Source: Zhenpiania hominis
Lineage (GTDB): Bacteria; Bacillota; Clostridia; Peptostreptococcales; Anaerovoracaceae
DNA length: 64,000 bases
Assembly: GCF_014333425.1 (NCBI RefSeq)
Contig: NZ_JACRYT010000002.1
Coordinates: forward strand, 186,001 to 250,000
Direction: 5' to 3'
Part shown: positions 33,757 to 43,120 of the stretch, piece after piece
Position numbering within the stretch: position 1 is the stretch's first letter
Layout of the letters: every line of letters starts with the position of its first letter
The notes under the pieces: generated by a model
What the model saw: only the letters and a program-made list of their open reading frames with translations
Told to the model about the DNA's origin: nothing
Database searches by the model: none
Position numbers and translations under genes: made by a program

Positions 33757-34890
33757 CTAATACTTGACAGGGATCTGTACTCCCATGGACTTCAGGCCTT
33801 CTTCAAAACATTCGAAGAAGTCTTCAATATCCTTAGGTACAATGGTCCCCAGCGAACACAGCCGGAAGGTCGGAAGGTCAGAAACCTTTCCCGGATAAAT
33901 GGTAAATCCTCTTTCATAGACATAGTCGTGAATCTTTGTAAAATCGAAATTCGGATCCTTCGGATACAGAACGGAAATTACCAGTCTGGACTGCAGCTCT
34001 CTTGGAATAATCGTCTGGAATCCCAGTCTGTCAAGCCCTTCATACAGCGCTTTCCACACGGTCTGATGCCGTTCCCATTTGGCCTGCTCGCCGACTTCCC
34101 AATACTCTTTGATTGCCTGGCGGGTAGCGTAGATGGTCTGTACCGGAGGCGTAAAGTGCATTTCGCCTTTATTCTTAATAAAGTCATACTGCATGAACAG
34201 GTTCGTATAATAGGATCTGGTCGGGTAGTCTTTAGAAGCTTCGATCATCTCCGTATTTCCGATTACATAGGAAAGTCCTGTCATGGACATCAGCCCCTTC
34301 TGCGCGGAAGCCATAATAAAGTCCAGATTATCCTTATCCATATCGATGGGAATCATGGCGTATGTCGAAGTCGTATCGACAACCATGGTTTTTCCATATT
34401 TGTGGGCGACCGCTCCAATCTCCCGAATCGGATTCAGCACGCCGGTGCCGGTTTCATGGTGGCAGCAGTATACAACCGCGATATCCGGATCGGATTTGAT
34501 GGCTTCTTCCGCCTTTGCCACATCAATGGGTTCTGTAATCGGCAGTTCCAGATTGATGTGATCCATGTGATAATAGCGGGCGACTTCCGCCGCTCTTCCC
34601 GAATAAGCGCCATTATTCAAAACCAGAATTTTCTTCCCCTCCGGAACCAGGGAGTTGACACAAGCGTCAATATTAATGGTACCGGAGCCGGTAAACAGCA
34701 CCGCTGTGTATTTATCCAGATCGCCGTGGACGATCTTTACCAGATCTTCTCCCATCTGTTTCATAATCGCGCCGAATTCCTTTTCTCTCGGGCAGATATC
34801 CGGAACCACCTGCGCATATTTTACCGTATCCGTGGTCGTAGCCGGACCGGGATTGAGCAATACATTTCTTTTTACTTTCGGATATTCCAT
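33757..34890 (-). CDS. phnW: 2-aminoethylphosphonate-pyruvate transaminase
   Basis: A 377-residue class V PLP aminotransferase expected to convert 2-aminoethylphosphonate plus pyruvate to phosphonoacetaldehyde plus alanine. The N-terminal NVLLNPGPATTTDTVK, the CCHHETGTGVLNPI block and the PLP lysine in MASAQKGLMSM are PhnW features. phnX and an organophosphate-type transporter next door support the substrate assignment. The start is at ATG 34890 after AAAGGAGGAGAAAA; an earlier codon at 34944 is less likely. It is downstream of the transporter gene in the same direction. Confidence 0.9.
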   Translation of the reverse strand: MEYPKVKRNVLLNPGPATTTDTVKYAQVVPDICPREKEFGAIMKQMGEDLVKIVHGDLDKYTAVLFTGSGTINIDACVNSLVPEGKKILVLNNGAYSGRAAEVARYYHMDHINLELPITEPIDVAKAEEAIKSDPDIAVVYCCHHETGTGVLNPIREIGAVAHKYGKTMVVDTTSTYAMIPIDMDKDNLDFIMASAQKGLMSMTGLSYVIGNTEMIEASKDYPTRSYYTNLFMQYDFIKNKGEMHFTPPVQTIYATRQAIKEYWEVGEQAKWERHQTVWKALYEGLDRLGFQTIIPRELQSRLVISVLYPKDPNFDFTKIHDYVYERGFTIYPGKVSDLPTFRLCSLGTIVPKDIEDFFECFEEGLKSMGVQIPVKY

Positions 34891-34964
34891 TTTTCTCCTC
34901 CTTTTCGAGCAATTCTTTTTTGTAATTTTATCATTATAGGACATCTATGTTAGATCCATGTTAA

Positions 34965-36296
34965 CTAAGCGGCTTTTTCTTCTTTTTTCTCCTGATTCAG
35001 TCCCCATCCCGCGATAATGGCAATTATGATAATGGCGACGCACACTCCCGCGATGGCTGTAAATACTAACGTCCAGTTGCTGCTGTTGGTAAGTACGCTT
35101 CCGAAGAAAATCGCTTGTACGGAAGCTCCCAGGTAAGCGAAGCAGTCTAAAATACCGGCCGCGGTTCCCGCGAAGGCTCTTCCGCCTACATCCGTCGCAT
35201 AGGCCCATACCAGACCGTTAATAGCATAGATGAAAAATCCAGCAACAAACAAAAGCGCTCCCGCCAATGCTCCCGGTTCCACTTTCATAAAGAAGAATAC
35301 CGTCGCGCCGGAGACCACCGCGCAGATAATCACCATCGGCAGCCGGTTGGTTGAGAAAAACTTGTCGGAAATCCACGGAATAATCAGCGTCCCGAAGGCC
35401 ATTCCCAGAGGCAGCAGTACCGTGCCCAACGCGCCTTTTTCAATATCGTAGTTAAATTCCTGCACATAATAGGTCGGAATCCAGGTCAGAAGTCCGTATC
35501 TCGCGATACTGGAGCCGGCGATAATCAGCAGCCACAGATCAAATCTCCATTTTTTAAACAGATAGATATACGGGAACAGCTTTCCCCTCTCCGCGATCAA
35601 CTTCTGCAGTTCGAGATCCTGCTCATGGCGTTTCGCGTCCGGATCCACGTATTCTTTCAGACCAATCTTTTTCGGGCTGTCTTTTGCCAGGAAAATATAG
35701 ATAATGGCGAAAATAACCATAATGACAACCGGTACGATAAATCCCGCTTTCCAGCCGCTGTTTGGCATAATGATAAACGCCAGCGATACGGTCAGCGCCG
35801 CGAATACCTGACCGAAACCGGAAAAGGCATTGGCGAATCCTGTGGCAAATCCGCGCTTTTCTCCCGGCCACCATCTGGAAAGCAGCGCGATTCCCGGCGA
35901 CCACAGCATGGACTGAAAATATCCGTTAAATCCCCATAAAACCGCGATTACAACCAGACTGGACTGGAATCCGATCAGCAGATTCGCCGCCGCGGACAAA
36001 AACATCCCCGCGACAATAAACCGGTTTACACCGAAAATTTCACCCAGCCTTCCGTTAAACAGATGGCCGATTCCATAGGTCCAGAACAGTACCGATGAAA
36101 GGATTCCCAGATCCAGTTCTGTCCACCCTTCCTCTTCCATCATGGCGGGCATTGTATACTGCAGATTCAGTCTGCCGCAGTACAGAAAACAGTACAGAAC
36201 GGAGAAAGCCAGCAGTACGATCCAGGCGTTCTTTGAAAACTTCTTATACTCTTCTTGTGTATAGCCGAGCATTCCATTGTTTGGTTTCTCACTCAT
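34965..36296 (-). CDS. MFS transporter, organophosphate:phosphate antiporter-like
   Basis: A 443-residue major facilitator with 12 predicted membrane segments, most like the OPA group (GlpT/UhpT/PgtP). The AFSVLYCFLYCGRLNLQYTMP start, WFNGYFQSM-like WGFNGYFQSMLWSPGIALLS and RWWPGEKRGFATGFANAFSG are typical. OPA carriers move phosphorylated or phosphonate organic anions, so uptake of 2-aminoethylphosphonate or a related compound fits its place between phnX and phnW. A paralogous C-terminal fragment is left at 39988-40386. Confidence 0.88.
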   Translation of the reverse strand: MSEKPNNGMLGYTQEEYKKFSKNAWIVLLAFSVLYCFLYCGRLNLQYTMPAMMEEEGWTELDLGILSSVLFWTYGIGHLFNGRLGEIFGVNRFIVAGMFLSAAANLLIGFQSSLVVIAVLWGFNGYFQSMLWSPGIALLSRWWPGEKRGFATGFANAFSGFGQVFAALTVSLAFIIMPNSGWKAGFIVPVVIMVIFAIIYIFLAKDSPKKIGLKEYVDPDAKRHEQDLELQKLIAERGKLFPYIYLFKKWRFDLWLLIIAGSSIARYGLLTWIPTYYVQEFNYDIEKGALGTVLLPLGMAFGTLIIPWISDKFFSTNRLPMVIICAVVSGATVFFFMKVEPGALAGALLFVAGFFIYAINGLVWAYATDVGGRAFAGTAAGILDCFAYLGASVQAIFFGSVLTNSSNWTLVFTAIAGVCVAIIIIAIIAGWGLNQEKKEEKAA

Positions 36297-36346
36297 AACG
36301 CCCCTCCTTTTTACTTGTTGACACGTATTTTCTGTCTCATAAAATC

Positions 36347-36383
36347 AGGGCACTCCCTGAGTGAAGTGCGGGAGTGCCCTTTT
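36347..36383 (-). terminator. Hairpin between phnX and the MFS gene
   Basis: AGGGCACTCCC / GGGAGTGCCCT stem with a 12-base loop. The T-runs on both strands are short (TTTT), so partial termination within the operon is possible. Confidence 0.6.
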
Positions 36384-36404
36384 GCCAGCCGGACTTAAAT
36401 TGTC

Positions 36405-37241
36405 TCAATGATGCCCTGTCCCGGTCTTTCCCCTCTTCTGAGTCTTGGCTCGATCTGTCCGAAGATAATTTCCGGAACATAAAGATACGTCTGGTACTAA
36501 GAAATCAGGTTTTGCGGCTGCCAGCTGGTCATAATTATTGGAACCGGAAGCATAAAGTCCGATGGTCCATACACCCGCGTTGTTTCCGCATTTCATTCCC
36601 GGCGCGGTATCGTCAATTTTTACAACGGCTTCTACCGGAATTTCCTTCTTAGTGATTTCATATGCCTGCAGCATACAGTCGAATACCATGAACGGAGCCG
36701 GTCTTCCCGGAACTTTTTCCGCGTTGGTTACTACGTCAAACTTCATGCCGAATTTCTCTTCCAGCAGTTTGTTCAGCGCCGCCGAGTCTTCCGCGTAGTA
36801 TCCGGTATCGCATCCTACCAGGATTCCTGCCGCTCTCAGCTTGTCAATACATTCTACCGCCCCCGGAATCGGTTTTGCCAGGTCCTCGTCCACTATGTAT
36901 TTACTCATTAAAGGACGGAATGCTGCCAGAACTGCGTCGAAATCATCTTCATTCCACGGACGTCCGTATTTTTCTTCCCACTGGGCGGAGATTTCCGGCA
37001 GATTTAAAAGCATTCTCAGATGAGTCGGCTTGAACGCTCCCATCGGCTTTCTGATTTCTGCCCAGTCACATTCGATTCCGAACTGCTGCAGAGCTTCATA
37101 AAACGGTACAACCGAAGCCTTACATCCTCTCAGGTCATCTTTCGGCCATCTGTGTCTCAGATCCCTAGGACCGTCGCAGAATGTACCCGCAGTGTCCAGT
37201 ACCGCTAACTCGATTTTTCCTGTGTAAGTTCTGTTATACAT
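36405..37241 (-). CDS. phnX: Phosphonoacetaldehyde hydrolase (phosphonatase), frameshifted near the 3' end
   Basis: HAD-superfamily enzyme cleaving phosphonoacetaldehyde to acetaldehyde and phosphate. The catalytic Asp is in LDTAGTFCD. The Schiff-base Lys is in KPMGAFKPTHL, the diagnostic phosphonatase cap residue. VPGRPAPFM and VKIDDTAPGM complete the active site. The last 30 or so residues of the open frame are out of family. Removing one T from a TTT run at about 36482-36485 restores a PEIIFGQIEPRLRRGERP tail ending at 36395. This is either a real frameshift or a base-call error; catalytic residues are unaffected. The start is at ATG 37241 after AAAGGAGGAAGAATT. Confidence 0.85.
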   Translation of the reverse strand: MYNRTYTGKIELAVLDTAGTFCDGPRDLRHRWPKDDLRGCKASVVPFYEALQQFGIECDWAEIRKPMGAFKPTHLRMLLNLPEISAQWEEKYGRPWNEDDFDAVLAAFRPLMSKYIVDEDLAKPIPGAVECIDKLRAAGILVGCDTGYYAEDSAALNKLLEEKFGMKFDVVTNAEKVPGRPAPFMVFDCMLQAYEITKKEIPVEAVVKIDDTAPGMKCGNNAGVWTIGLYASGSNNYDQLAAAKPDFLVPDVSLCSGNYLRTDRAKTQKRGKTGTGHH

Positions 37242-37289
37242 AATTCTTCCTCCTTTAAATGGTATTTCCATCTTTCATTGACTTTGTTT

Positions 37290-37309
37290 ATGCTTTTACT
37301 ATAAAGCAT
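37290..37309 (-). promoter_or_regulatory. Palindrome over the probable phnX -10 box
   Basis: The inverted repeat ATGCTTT / AAAGCAT with a six-base centre. Its middle reads TATAGT on the minus strand, a plausible -10 for phnX about 50 bases upstream of the start. Confidence 0.5.
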
Positions 37310-37519
37310 GGGATTAAAGGCTGCCTCAAGATAACCTATAGCTTTGTATAAGGAATGTTAAAGATAAGTTAAAGAAATATTCTGATTTTTCAGAAGTAAG
37401 ATTTTATTTTCTTCCCCGCCTGACACAAGACCGGTTTCGGGGTATAATAAGGCGTATCAGACATGACCGCCGACAGTCCATGTCCAAATCCAGAAAAAAG
37501 AAGAAACAGGAGAAATACC

Positions 37520-38191
37520 TTGCGAAAAGAAATTCATGAAGTAAAAGCCGCCATCTTTGATATGGACGGCACCCTGACCGATTCCATGTACATCTGGGAT
37601 ATCGCGGGAGAAACCTATCTCAAAAGCTGCGGAAAAATGCCCGCTCCCAATCTGCGGGAACAGCTGCGACCTTTAAGTCTTGAGCAGGCCGCTCAGCTGT
37701 TCCGGGAAGAATATGGGCTGCAGCAGTCCACCAAAGAAATTCTCCAGGGATTTAACCGTGTTGTAAAGCACGAATATCGTACCAATGTCAGGCTGAAGCC
37801 TGGAGTTTTGCCCCTTTTAAATCTGTTGAAAGAAAAAGGGGTCGAAATGGCAGTCGCCACTTCTTCCCCGAGAGAAATTGTAATTATGGTGCTGGATCGC
37901 CTGCAGATCCTCCCTTACTTTTCCCACATTGTCACCTGCGGCGATGTAGGCGCCGGAAAGGATCATCCGGACGTTTATGACCGCGCAGCGGATCAGATGG
38001 AGAGCACCAAAGAAAGCACTATCGTTTTTGAAGACGCGCTCCACGCGATTACCACAGCCAGTTCTGCCGGCTACTATGTCATCGGCGTCTATGATACCAG
38101 TGAGGGAATTAATGAGGAAAAAATTATTCCCCTGTGCAGTCAATATCTGAAATCGCTGGAAGACTTTGATCCGCGGACGCTGCCCCTGTAA
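37520..38191 (+). CDS. HAD-family phosphatase (beta-phosphoglucomutase-like)
   Basis: A 223-residue HAD hydrolase with DxD motif FDMDGTLTDSM, a helical cap, motif II ATSS and motif IV VFEDALHAI. This fits the phosphoglycolate phosphatase/beta-phosphoglucomutase-like subgroup; the substrate is unknown. The start is taken as TTG 37520, seven bases after CAGGAG; a longer frame from 37463 is unsupported. It is divergent from phnX and convergent with the hydantoinase-like gene, so a role in the phosphonate island is plausible but unproven. Confidence 0.85.
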   Translation: MRKEIHEVKAAIFDMDGTLTDSMYIWDIAGETYLKSCGKMPAPNLREQLRPLSLEQAAQLFREEYGLQQSTKEILQGFNRVVKHEYRTNVRLKPGVLPLLNLLKEKGVEMAVATSSPREIVIMVLDRLQILPYFSHIVTCGDVGAGKDHPDVYDRAADQMESTKESTIVFEDALHAITTASSAGYYVIGVYDTSEGINEEKIIPLCSQYLKSLEDFDPRTLPL

Positions 38192-38205
38192 CCGGTATTG
38201 CCTCG

Positions 38206-39882
38206 CTACAGAGGGGAGCCGGTTCCGCTTATGACAAGCTTTGTGCCCATACAGGCTGTTTGCGCGGTTCCGTCCTCAGCCGCCACATCCGCCAGAATGT
38301 CCGAAGAGGTTTCACGAATCGTCCAGGTGCGGCATCCGGCATCCCGAAGAAGGTGCTCAATATGCTTCCTGCCTTCATGAATCGCGTAAAACACGGCTTC
38401 CTCCCGGCTCTCACAGACCATCCGCTGCCAGGGCGCGCTCAGAATATACTGACCGCCGTCTTCGCTGATAAGGAGCTCGACGGTTTCGGTAATCCGCCCT
38501 GCCGCCGCGGATAAAAATTTCGATATCGGCATTTCCTTTCTCTTTGCCAAAATTCGGATCCCTGCCAGGGCCGCGTCCCGGTTCCACCTGGTATAGGTCC
38601 CCTGCGCGTGAAGCAGATCCGTAGGAGTCACTGAGATACGGGACAGTACGCCGGATTCCACCAGCGGCGTCAGTTCCAGCGTTTCCGCGTCCACTCCCAA
38701 CTGCCTTGCCAGATAGGTCAGACTATGGGGCCCTTCCCGCAGCATATCCGCAATCCTCTGCTCCCATTCGGATGCTCCCGCGGGAAGCGGGTTACTTCCC
38801 GGCAGAAAACAGTCCGCTTCCTGCGCAAAATATCGCTTGTACTCTCCGACTCTGGTAAAGCTTTTCAACTCCCGTACAAGATGCGGATATTCCGCTCCAA
38901 TCAGGCACAGAGGCCAGACTTTCTGCGGACCGATCTGAAGGCGTCCCTTCTCATCCAGGTAAATACGGCTATCGCCTCCCAGACCAAAGGTACACATTTC
39001 TGCCGCCTGTACCCTTGTAAACCAGCCTCCTACCTTCGCCCCTTCCTTTTTAATCTTTACCGTACCGTCCGAGACATGGGCAATATCGGTTGTCGTCCCA
39101 CCCATATCCAAAACGATGCCTTCCTTTCTTCCGGTCAGGGCAAGGCTCCCAATCACGCTGGCCGCGGGTCCCGATAAAATGGTTTCAATGGGACGCTCTT
39201 TTGCCACGGCTTCTGTCATCAGCGTGCCGTCTCCTTTTACCACCAGCAGCTGGGCGTGGATATTCTTTTCCCGCAGAACTTCTTTTGTGGATCGCAGCAG
39301 TTGACGGATAATCGGAATCAGCCTTCCGTTCAGCACCGCGGTAACCGTCCTGTGGTGAAATCCCAGAGCCGAAGTCAGCTGATGGGCGCAGACAACCGGT
39401 ACGTCCAAAAGTTCCTGCGCCATGCGCCCGACTTCCTTTTCATGTTTGGGGTTTCGCACACTGGCATAGCCGGAAACAGCTATGGCTTCCACACGGCCCT
39501 TCATCTGCAGCAGAGCGTTTCGAATTTCATCCTGATCCAGATCCTCCTGCAGCCTTCCCATAATATCGAAACGCCCCTTTACCTTCACTTCCAGCTCCGC
39601 CGGAACTTTATCTTCCAGTTCCGCTCCCATGTAAATAAGCCCCACACGGGCGCCGCGGCCTTCCACAATGGCGTTTGTCGCCAGGGTTGTGGATAGGGAG
39701 ACCTGCGAAATTTCCTCCATCCTGTCAAAGTCCAGATGTTCCATACAGGTTTTCATCCCCCGCGTCAGATCCTCCCGCGTCGTCAGTGCTTTTGCCTTGC
39801 ATATAATGTTCCGTCTGGCAGAATCGATTACGACGCCGTCGGTATACGTTCCGCCGGTATCCATTCCGAGAATAAAAGCCAT
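38206..39882 (-). CDS. Hydantoinase A/oxoprolinase family protein
   Basis: A 558-residue protein of the hydantoinase/oxoprolinase family (ASKHA ATPase fold). The N-terminal MDTGGTYTDGVVI is the first phosphate loop. STTLATNAIVEGRGARVGLI, LSGPAASVIGS and VLDMGGTTTDIAHVSDG are the family blocks. Such subunits act in ATP-dependent ring opening (5-oxoproline, hydantoins) or acetone-type carboxylation, usually with a partner B subunit. No HyuB-like gene is visible here, so the reaction is open. The region from about residue 300 to the end is less typical. Confidence 0.85.
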   Translation of the reverse strand: MAFILGMDTGGTYTDGVVIDSARRNIICKAKALTTREDLTRGMKTCMEHLDFDRMEEISQVSLSTTLATNAIVEGRGARVGLIYMGAELEDKVPAELEVKVKGRFDIMGRLQEDLDQDEIRNALLQMKGRVEAIAVSGYASVRNPKHEKEVGRMAQELLDVPVVCAHQLTSALGFHHRTVTAVLNGRLIPIIRQLLRSTKEVLREKNIHAQLLVVKGDGTLMTEAVAKERPIETILSGPAASVIGSLALTGRKEGIVLDMGGTTTDIAHVSDGTVKIKKEGAKVGGWFTRVQAAEMCTFGLGGDSRIYLDEKGRLQIGPQKVWPLCLIGAEYPHLVRELKSFTRVGEYKRYFAQEADCFLPGSNPLPAGASEWEQRIADMLREGPHSLTYLARQLGVDAETLELTPLVESGVLSRISVTPTDLLHAQGTYTRWNRDAALAGIRILAKRKEMPISKFLSAAAGRITETVELLISEDGGQYILSAPWQRMVCESREEAVFYAIHEGRKHIEHLLRDAGCRTWTIRETSSDILADVAAEDGTAQTACMGTKLVISGTGSPL

Positions 39883-39987
39883 AAAGCATCCCTCCTGTTT
39901 CTGATGCCTTTATGTTAATTCGCCTCTTTTAGATTTTCAATATTCTGACTAAATTCTTTAAGGAAACTTATACTTCTGTTCGCGCGC

Positions 39988-40386
39988 TTATTCCCGAACT
40001 TCCGGAATGACCACCGTATTCTTTTTGCAGACCACCATTCCGCAGATCACCATACAGATGCAAAAGACTTCCATGACGAAGAATACCGCCATGGTTCCTG
40101 AAAAAATGTTCATAACCGTGTGGAAGAGAAGATTCTCCAGAAAGGCCCCCAGATACGCGAATCCGTTAAGGATGCCGGCAACACTGCCCGCAAACACCCT
40201 TCCCCCCTGATCAAGCGCGTAGAGCCAGAGAATCCCGTTGATTCCATAGAGCGCGAATCCGGTAAAAAAGATTCCGGTAAGAATCGCCGCTTCTTCCTGA
40301 ACCATGGGAAAAATTACAACCAGCATTCCGCATAACGCCGCCATGGCCGTCACAATAATCCCTTGATTATCAATCAGTCTTCTTTA
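39988..40386 (-). pseudogene. C-terminal remnant of a second OPA-like MFS transporter
   Basis: An open stretch encoding the last third of an MFS carrier (ALYGINGILWLYALDQGGRVFAG and NGFAYLGAFLENLLF), clearly parallel to the same region of the intact transporter at 34965-36296. Upstream in frame it runs straight into a stop (TAA about 40386), and no other membrane segments are encoded before it. The first two thirds of the gene have been lost. The only possible start is an internal GTG at 40353 without a ribosome site. Confidence 0.8.
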
Positions 40387-40463
40387 CATTAGGCTTTCTT
40401 TAATTTATCATAAAAGCAGAAAACTTTCAAACGCCTCACAAACGTCTCAAAGGAGCGGACCTT

Positions 40464-41766
40464 ATGTATCTTGTTACCAGCTATCCCATGCTGGCATCAA
40501 CGGTGACAACCTTGATGCTGAGCATCATTTTTCTGATTTTATCGCGCCAGAGCGGAAAAAACTTTATGTGGTTCTGGGGAATTTCCTGGCTGATTTATTC
40601 GGGGATGTTTCTCCTGGATTTTGTAAATTTTCAGATCCAGTTCCATAACGGTTATTATATCATGCTCCGGCAGCTGGCGGCGCTTGCCGGCTCCTGCCTC
40701 TTTCTGCTGGGAACCTACCATTTTTTTCAGCTCAAACCGCCCCGCTGGCTTTTGCGGGCGACCCTTTTTTCCGCTGTCCTGATTCTCGCCTATCCGCAGT
40801 TTCCTTTGATCCGCAGCGTCGCCCTGATTCCCAATGTTATCTACTGCTCCGGAATGCTGATCGGCGCGGGATGCATGTTTATTTCATATTCCTGGACCCA
40901 GAATCTGCCGGAAAAGCGGATGGCAAGCTTTTTTATCATTATATGGGGCATTTTCATCAACCACTTCGGATTCACCCTCCAGGATACCGCCCTCGCTGTA
41001 GCGACCTATTTTATCGGTCTGTTTACGGTCAACATCCTGATCCTGACCCTCATTATCATTTATTTTAAAAAGCTCCGCTTTATGGATATCCGCCAGTCCA
41101 CCCGGTTTCGCCTGCTTGTGGAAAATTCCTCGGATTCCATGTTTCTGTACGACTACAAACGTCAGGAGTTTGAATATGTGAGTCCAACCATCGCGAATCT
41201 GATCGGCGTTACGGACAAACAGCTGTACAAGATGCCGGAACGCTTTTTTGACTATGTCAATACGGTGGAAAAAAATAAGGAAATCATCGGGATCTTCTCC
41301 CGCCCTGTCACAGAGCCAAAGCCATGATGCTTACAACGCTGGTGGATGATCTGGCACAGGCCTCCCGCGTCACTTCCCAGAGCCTGGAATACCGATTTTA
41401 CGAACATTCCGCCGTGGAAGTATTCACCGATCTCCTGAATCAGGGAGAGTTCCACATCGCCCAGTCCGGGCACCGGGCGGTGGTATCCGCTGAGATTGCG
41501 GAAAACGCCATTTTAATTGTAGATCCCTACCGTATACAGCAGGTAGTTTCCAACTTAATTAACAATTCCATCCGCCATACGCCAATGGGGCAGGAAATTT
41601 CCATTTCCTGCCGCACTTGTCTGAAAGAAGAACTCCTTCCCCTCATTCCGGACTGGGTCTGTTTATTTCCATGCAGATAATCACCCAGCACTCCGGACGG
41701 ATGTCCGCCCGCAACAATACGCATGGCGGGGCAGAGATTTCTTTCTCCCTGCCCTTTTATATCTGA
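40464..41766 (+). pseudogene. Membrane PAS histidine kinase with deletions
   Basis: Fragments of one sensor kinase in three frames. The first (40464-41327) has seven hydrophobic segments and a PAS domain (FRLLVENSSDSMFLYD, EFEYVSPTIANLIGV), then stops. The second (41324-41680) gives a LTTLVDDLAQASRV helix and the ATPase N box (QQVVSNLINNSIRHTP). The third (about 41640-41766) gives the G2-like GLGLFISM and ends HGGAEISFSLPFYI. The phosphorylated-His region and the G1 box are missing at the two junctions, so it cannot be functional. It may be the former partner of the broken regulator at 33034. Confidence 0.85.
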
Positions 41767-41767
41767 A

Positions 41768-42934
41768 TTAGTCGTCCAGTTCGTTGATCTCTTCGTGGAT
41801 GTAGATTTCTCTCTTAGCCAGTTCGTCAAATACATCCTGCGGGTCAAAGGCATACTCCGGAATCAGAAGTCCGGTGTCTTTCACCTTGCCTTCCGCAATC
41901 AGTTTAACCGCGACGGCCATCGGGATTCCCACATTCCTGGTGTAGGCTCTCAGCTTTTCCCAGCCCGGAACGGAGCCGTCAGATTTCGGATGTGTATGAG
42001 TCAGGATGTGCTGCATTTTCTTTCCGTTTTTCGTGCCTACCACTTCAATATGAAGGGCGTATCCGTAAAGCTCGGTCTCCGTTCCTTCTTTGCTGTTCAG
42101 GAGATATTCGGCAACACAGTCCATAACACCGATTTCTTTTCCGTTAATCATGATCTTGTCATTTCTCAGGATTCCCCAGTCATACAGCGCCCGGACAAGC
42201 TGCATGTTCTTCTGCGGCCAGGTTCCTCTTGTCTCGATGAGTCTGACGCCTTTATCTTTCAGAGCTTCCGCCAGAGTCACAGTCTCGGAATGAGGAATGA
42301 TGTACTGCGGATGCGTTCCGTAAGGTTCCGGAAGCGCGATATCTCTCGGTCTTGCGAACGGCGGAACCTGGATGAACTTTCCGTCTTCAAATACGGTACG
42401 AGTCGGCAGATTCGGATCGTATTCATATGTTGTAGTCGCGGTAATCGCCTTTGAAAACGCGAACGGACGATACGCGCCGTGGCTGACTCTTACGATTTCC
42501 ACGGTATCCAGCTGGTTGGCTCCGTGCATTGCCATCATCTGAGTCGTTCCCGGAGTCATTCCGAATCCCGGCACGCAGGTCTTTCCTTTTTCTTTAAAAA
42601 TATCCGCGTACTGATTTTCTTCACCAAATCCGTTCAGGTTTACGCCGTGGCATCCTGCCTCAGCGATACAGGCGGTCGTCTTACCGTTTAGCGCGATGGT
42701 CGTTCCATCCATTACAATGTCGTAACCTTTCATTTGCTTTACGGTCGCGTCGTGATCGTTGACATCCACTTTTACAAAATCTACTCTCGGGTCATTCAGC
42801 CATTCAACAACCTCTCTTCCCGCTTTTTCATCATAGTCCGCAACTGTTATTCTCTCAAAATCCGTATGCTGCACCAGATCTAACGTAGATTCTCTGCAGA
42901 TTCTTCCCGCGCCACCTAAACAAAATACTTTCAT
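41768..42934 (-). CDS. Saccharopine dehydrogenase-like oxidoreductase
   Basis: A 388-residue NAD(P)-dependent enzyme of the saccharopine dehydrogenase family. The N-terminus has the Rossmann loop CLGGAGRICRES, then ITVADYDEKAGREV and GFGMTPGTTQMMAMH. In this family members act on lysine intermediates, carboxynorspermidine or other imines. The substrate is not evident; its position between decayed kinase and DeoR regulator puts it in the phosphonate island. The start is at ATG 42934, eight bases after AGGAGG; a GTG one codon earlier is the alternative. It is divergent from the DeoR gene, its likely regulator. Confidence 0.85.
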   Translation of the reverse strand: MKVFCLGGAGRICRESTLDLVQHTDFERITVADYDEKAGREVVEWLNDPRVDFVKVDVNDHDATVKQMKGYDIVMDGTTIALNGKTTACIAEAGCHGVNLNGFGEENQYADIFKEKGKTCVPGFGMTPGTTQMMAMHGANQLDTVEIVRVSHGAYRPFAFSKAITATTTYEYDPNLPTRTVFEDGKFIQVPPFARPRDIALPEPYGTHPQYIIPHSETVTLAEALKDKGVRLIETRGTWPQKNMQLVRALYDWGILRNDKIMINGKEIGVMDCVAEYLLNSKEGTETELYGYALHIEVVGTKNGKKMQHILTHTHPKSDGSVPGWEKLRAYTRNVGIPMAVAVKLIAEGKVKDTGLLIPEYAFDPQDVFDELAKREIYIHEEINELDD

Positions 42935-42966
42935 CACATTACCTCCTGAATATTTTATTGACTAAT

Positions 42967-43093
42967 TGTTTACCAACTTACAATGCAATATTACTATATC
43001 TTTGCATTTTTGTAAACACTTTTTTGCAACTTTTTTATTTTTTCTTCAAAAGTTAGTAATAATATTGTCATATTTCTTTTTTTCTGTTATACT
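42967..43093. promoter_or_regulatory. Divergent control region of the saccharopine-like and DeoR genes
   Basis: The DeoR promoter is TTGTCA (43065-43070), a 17-base spacer and TATACT (43088-43093). Two nested inverted repeats span the region: CAATATTACTA (42986-42996) with TAGTAATAATATTG (43054-43067), and TGTTTAC (42967-42973) with GTAAACA (43012-43018). They are candidate DeoR sites. Confidence 0.55.
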
Positions 43094-43120
43094 GTAAGGA
43101 CGCAAAAGGAGGGGACAGCT

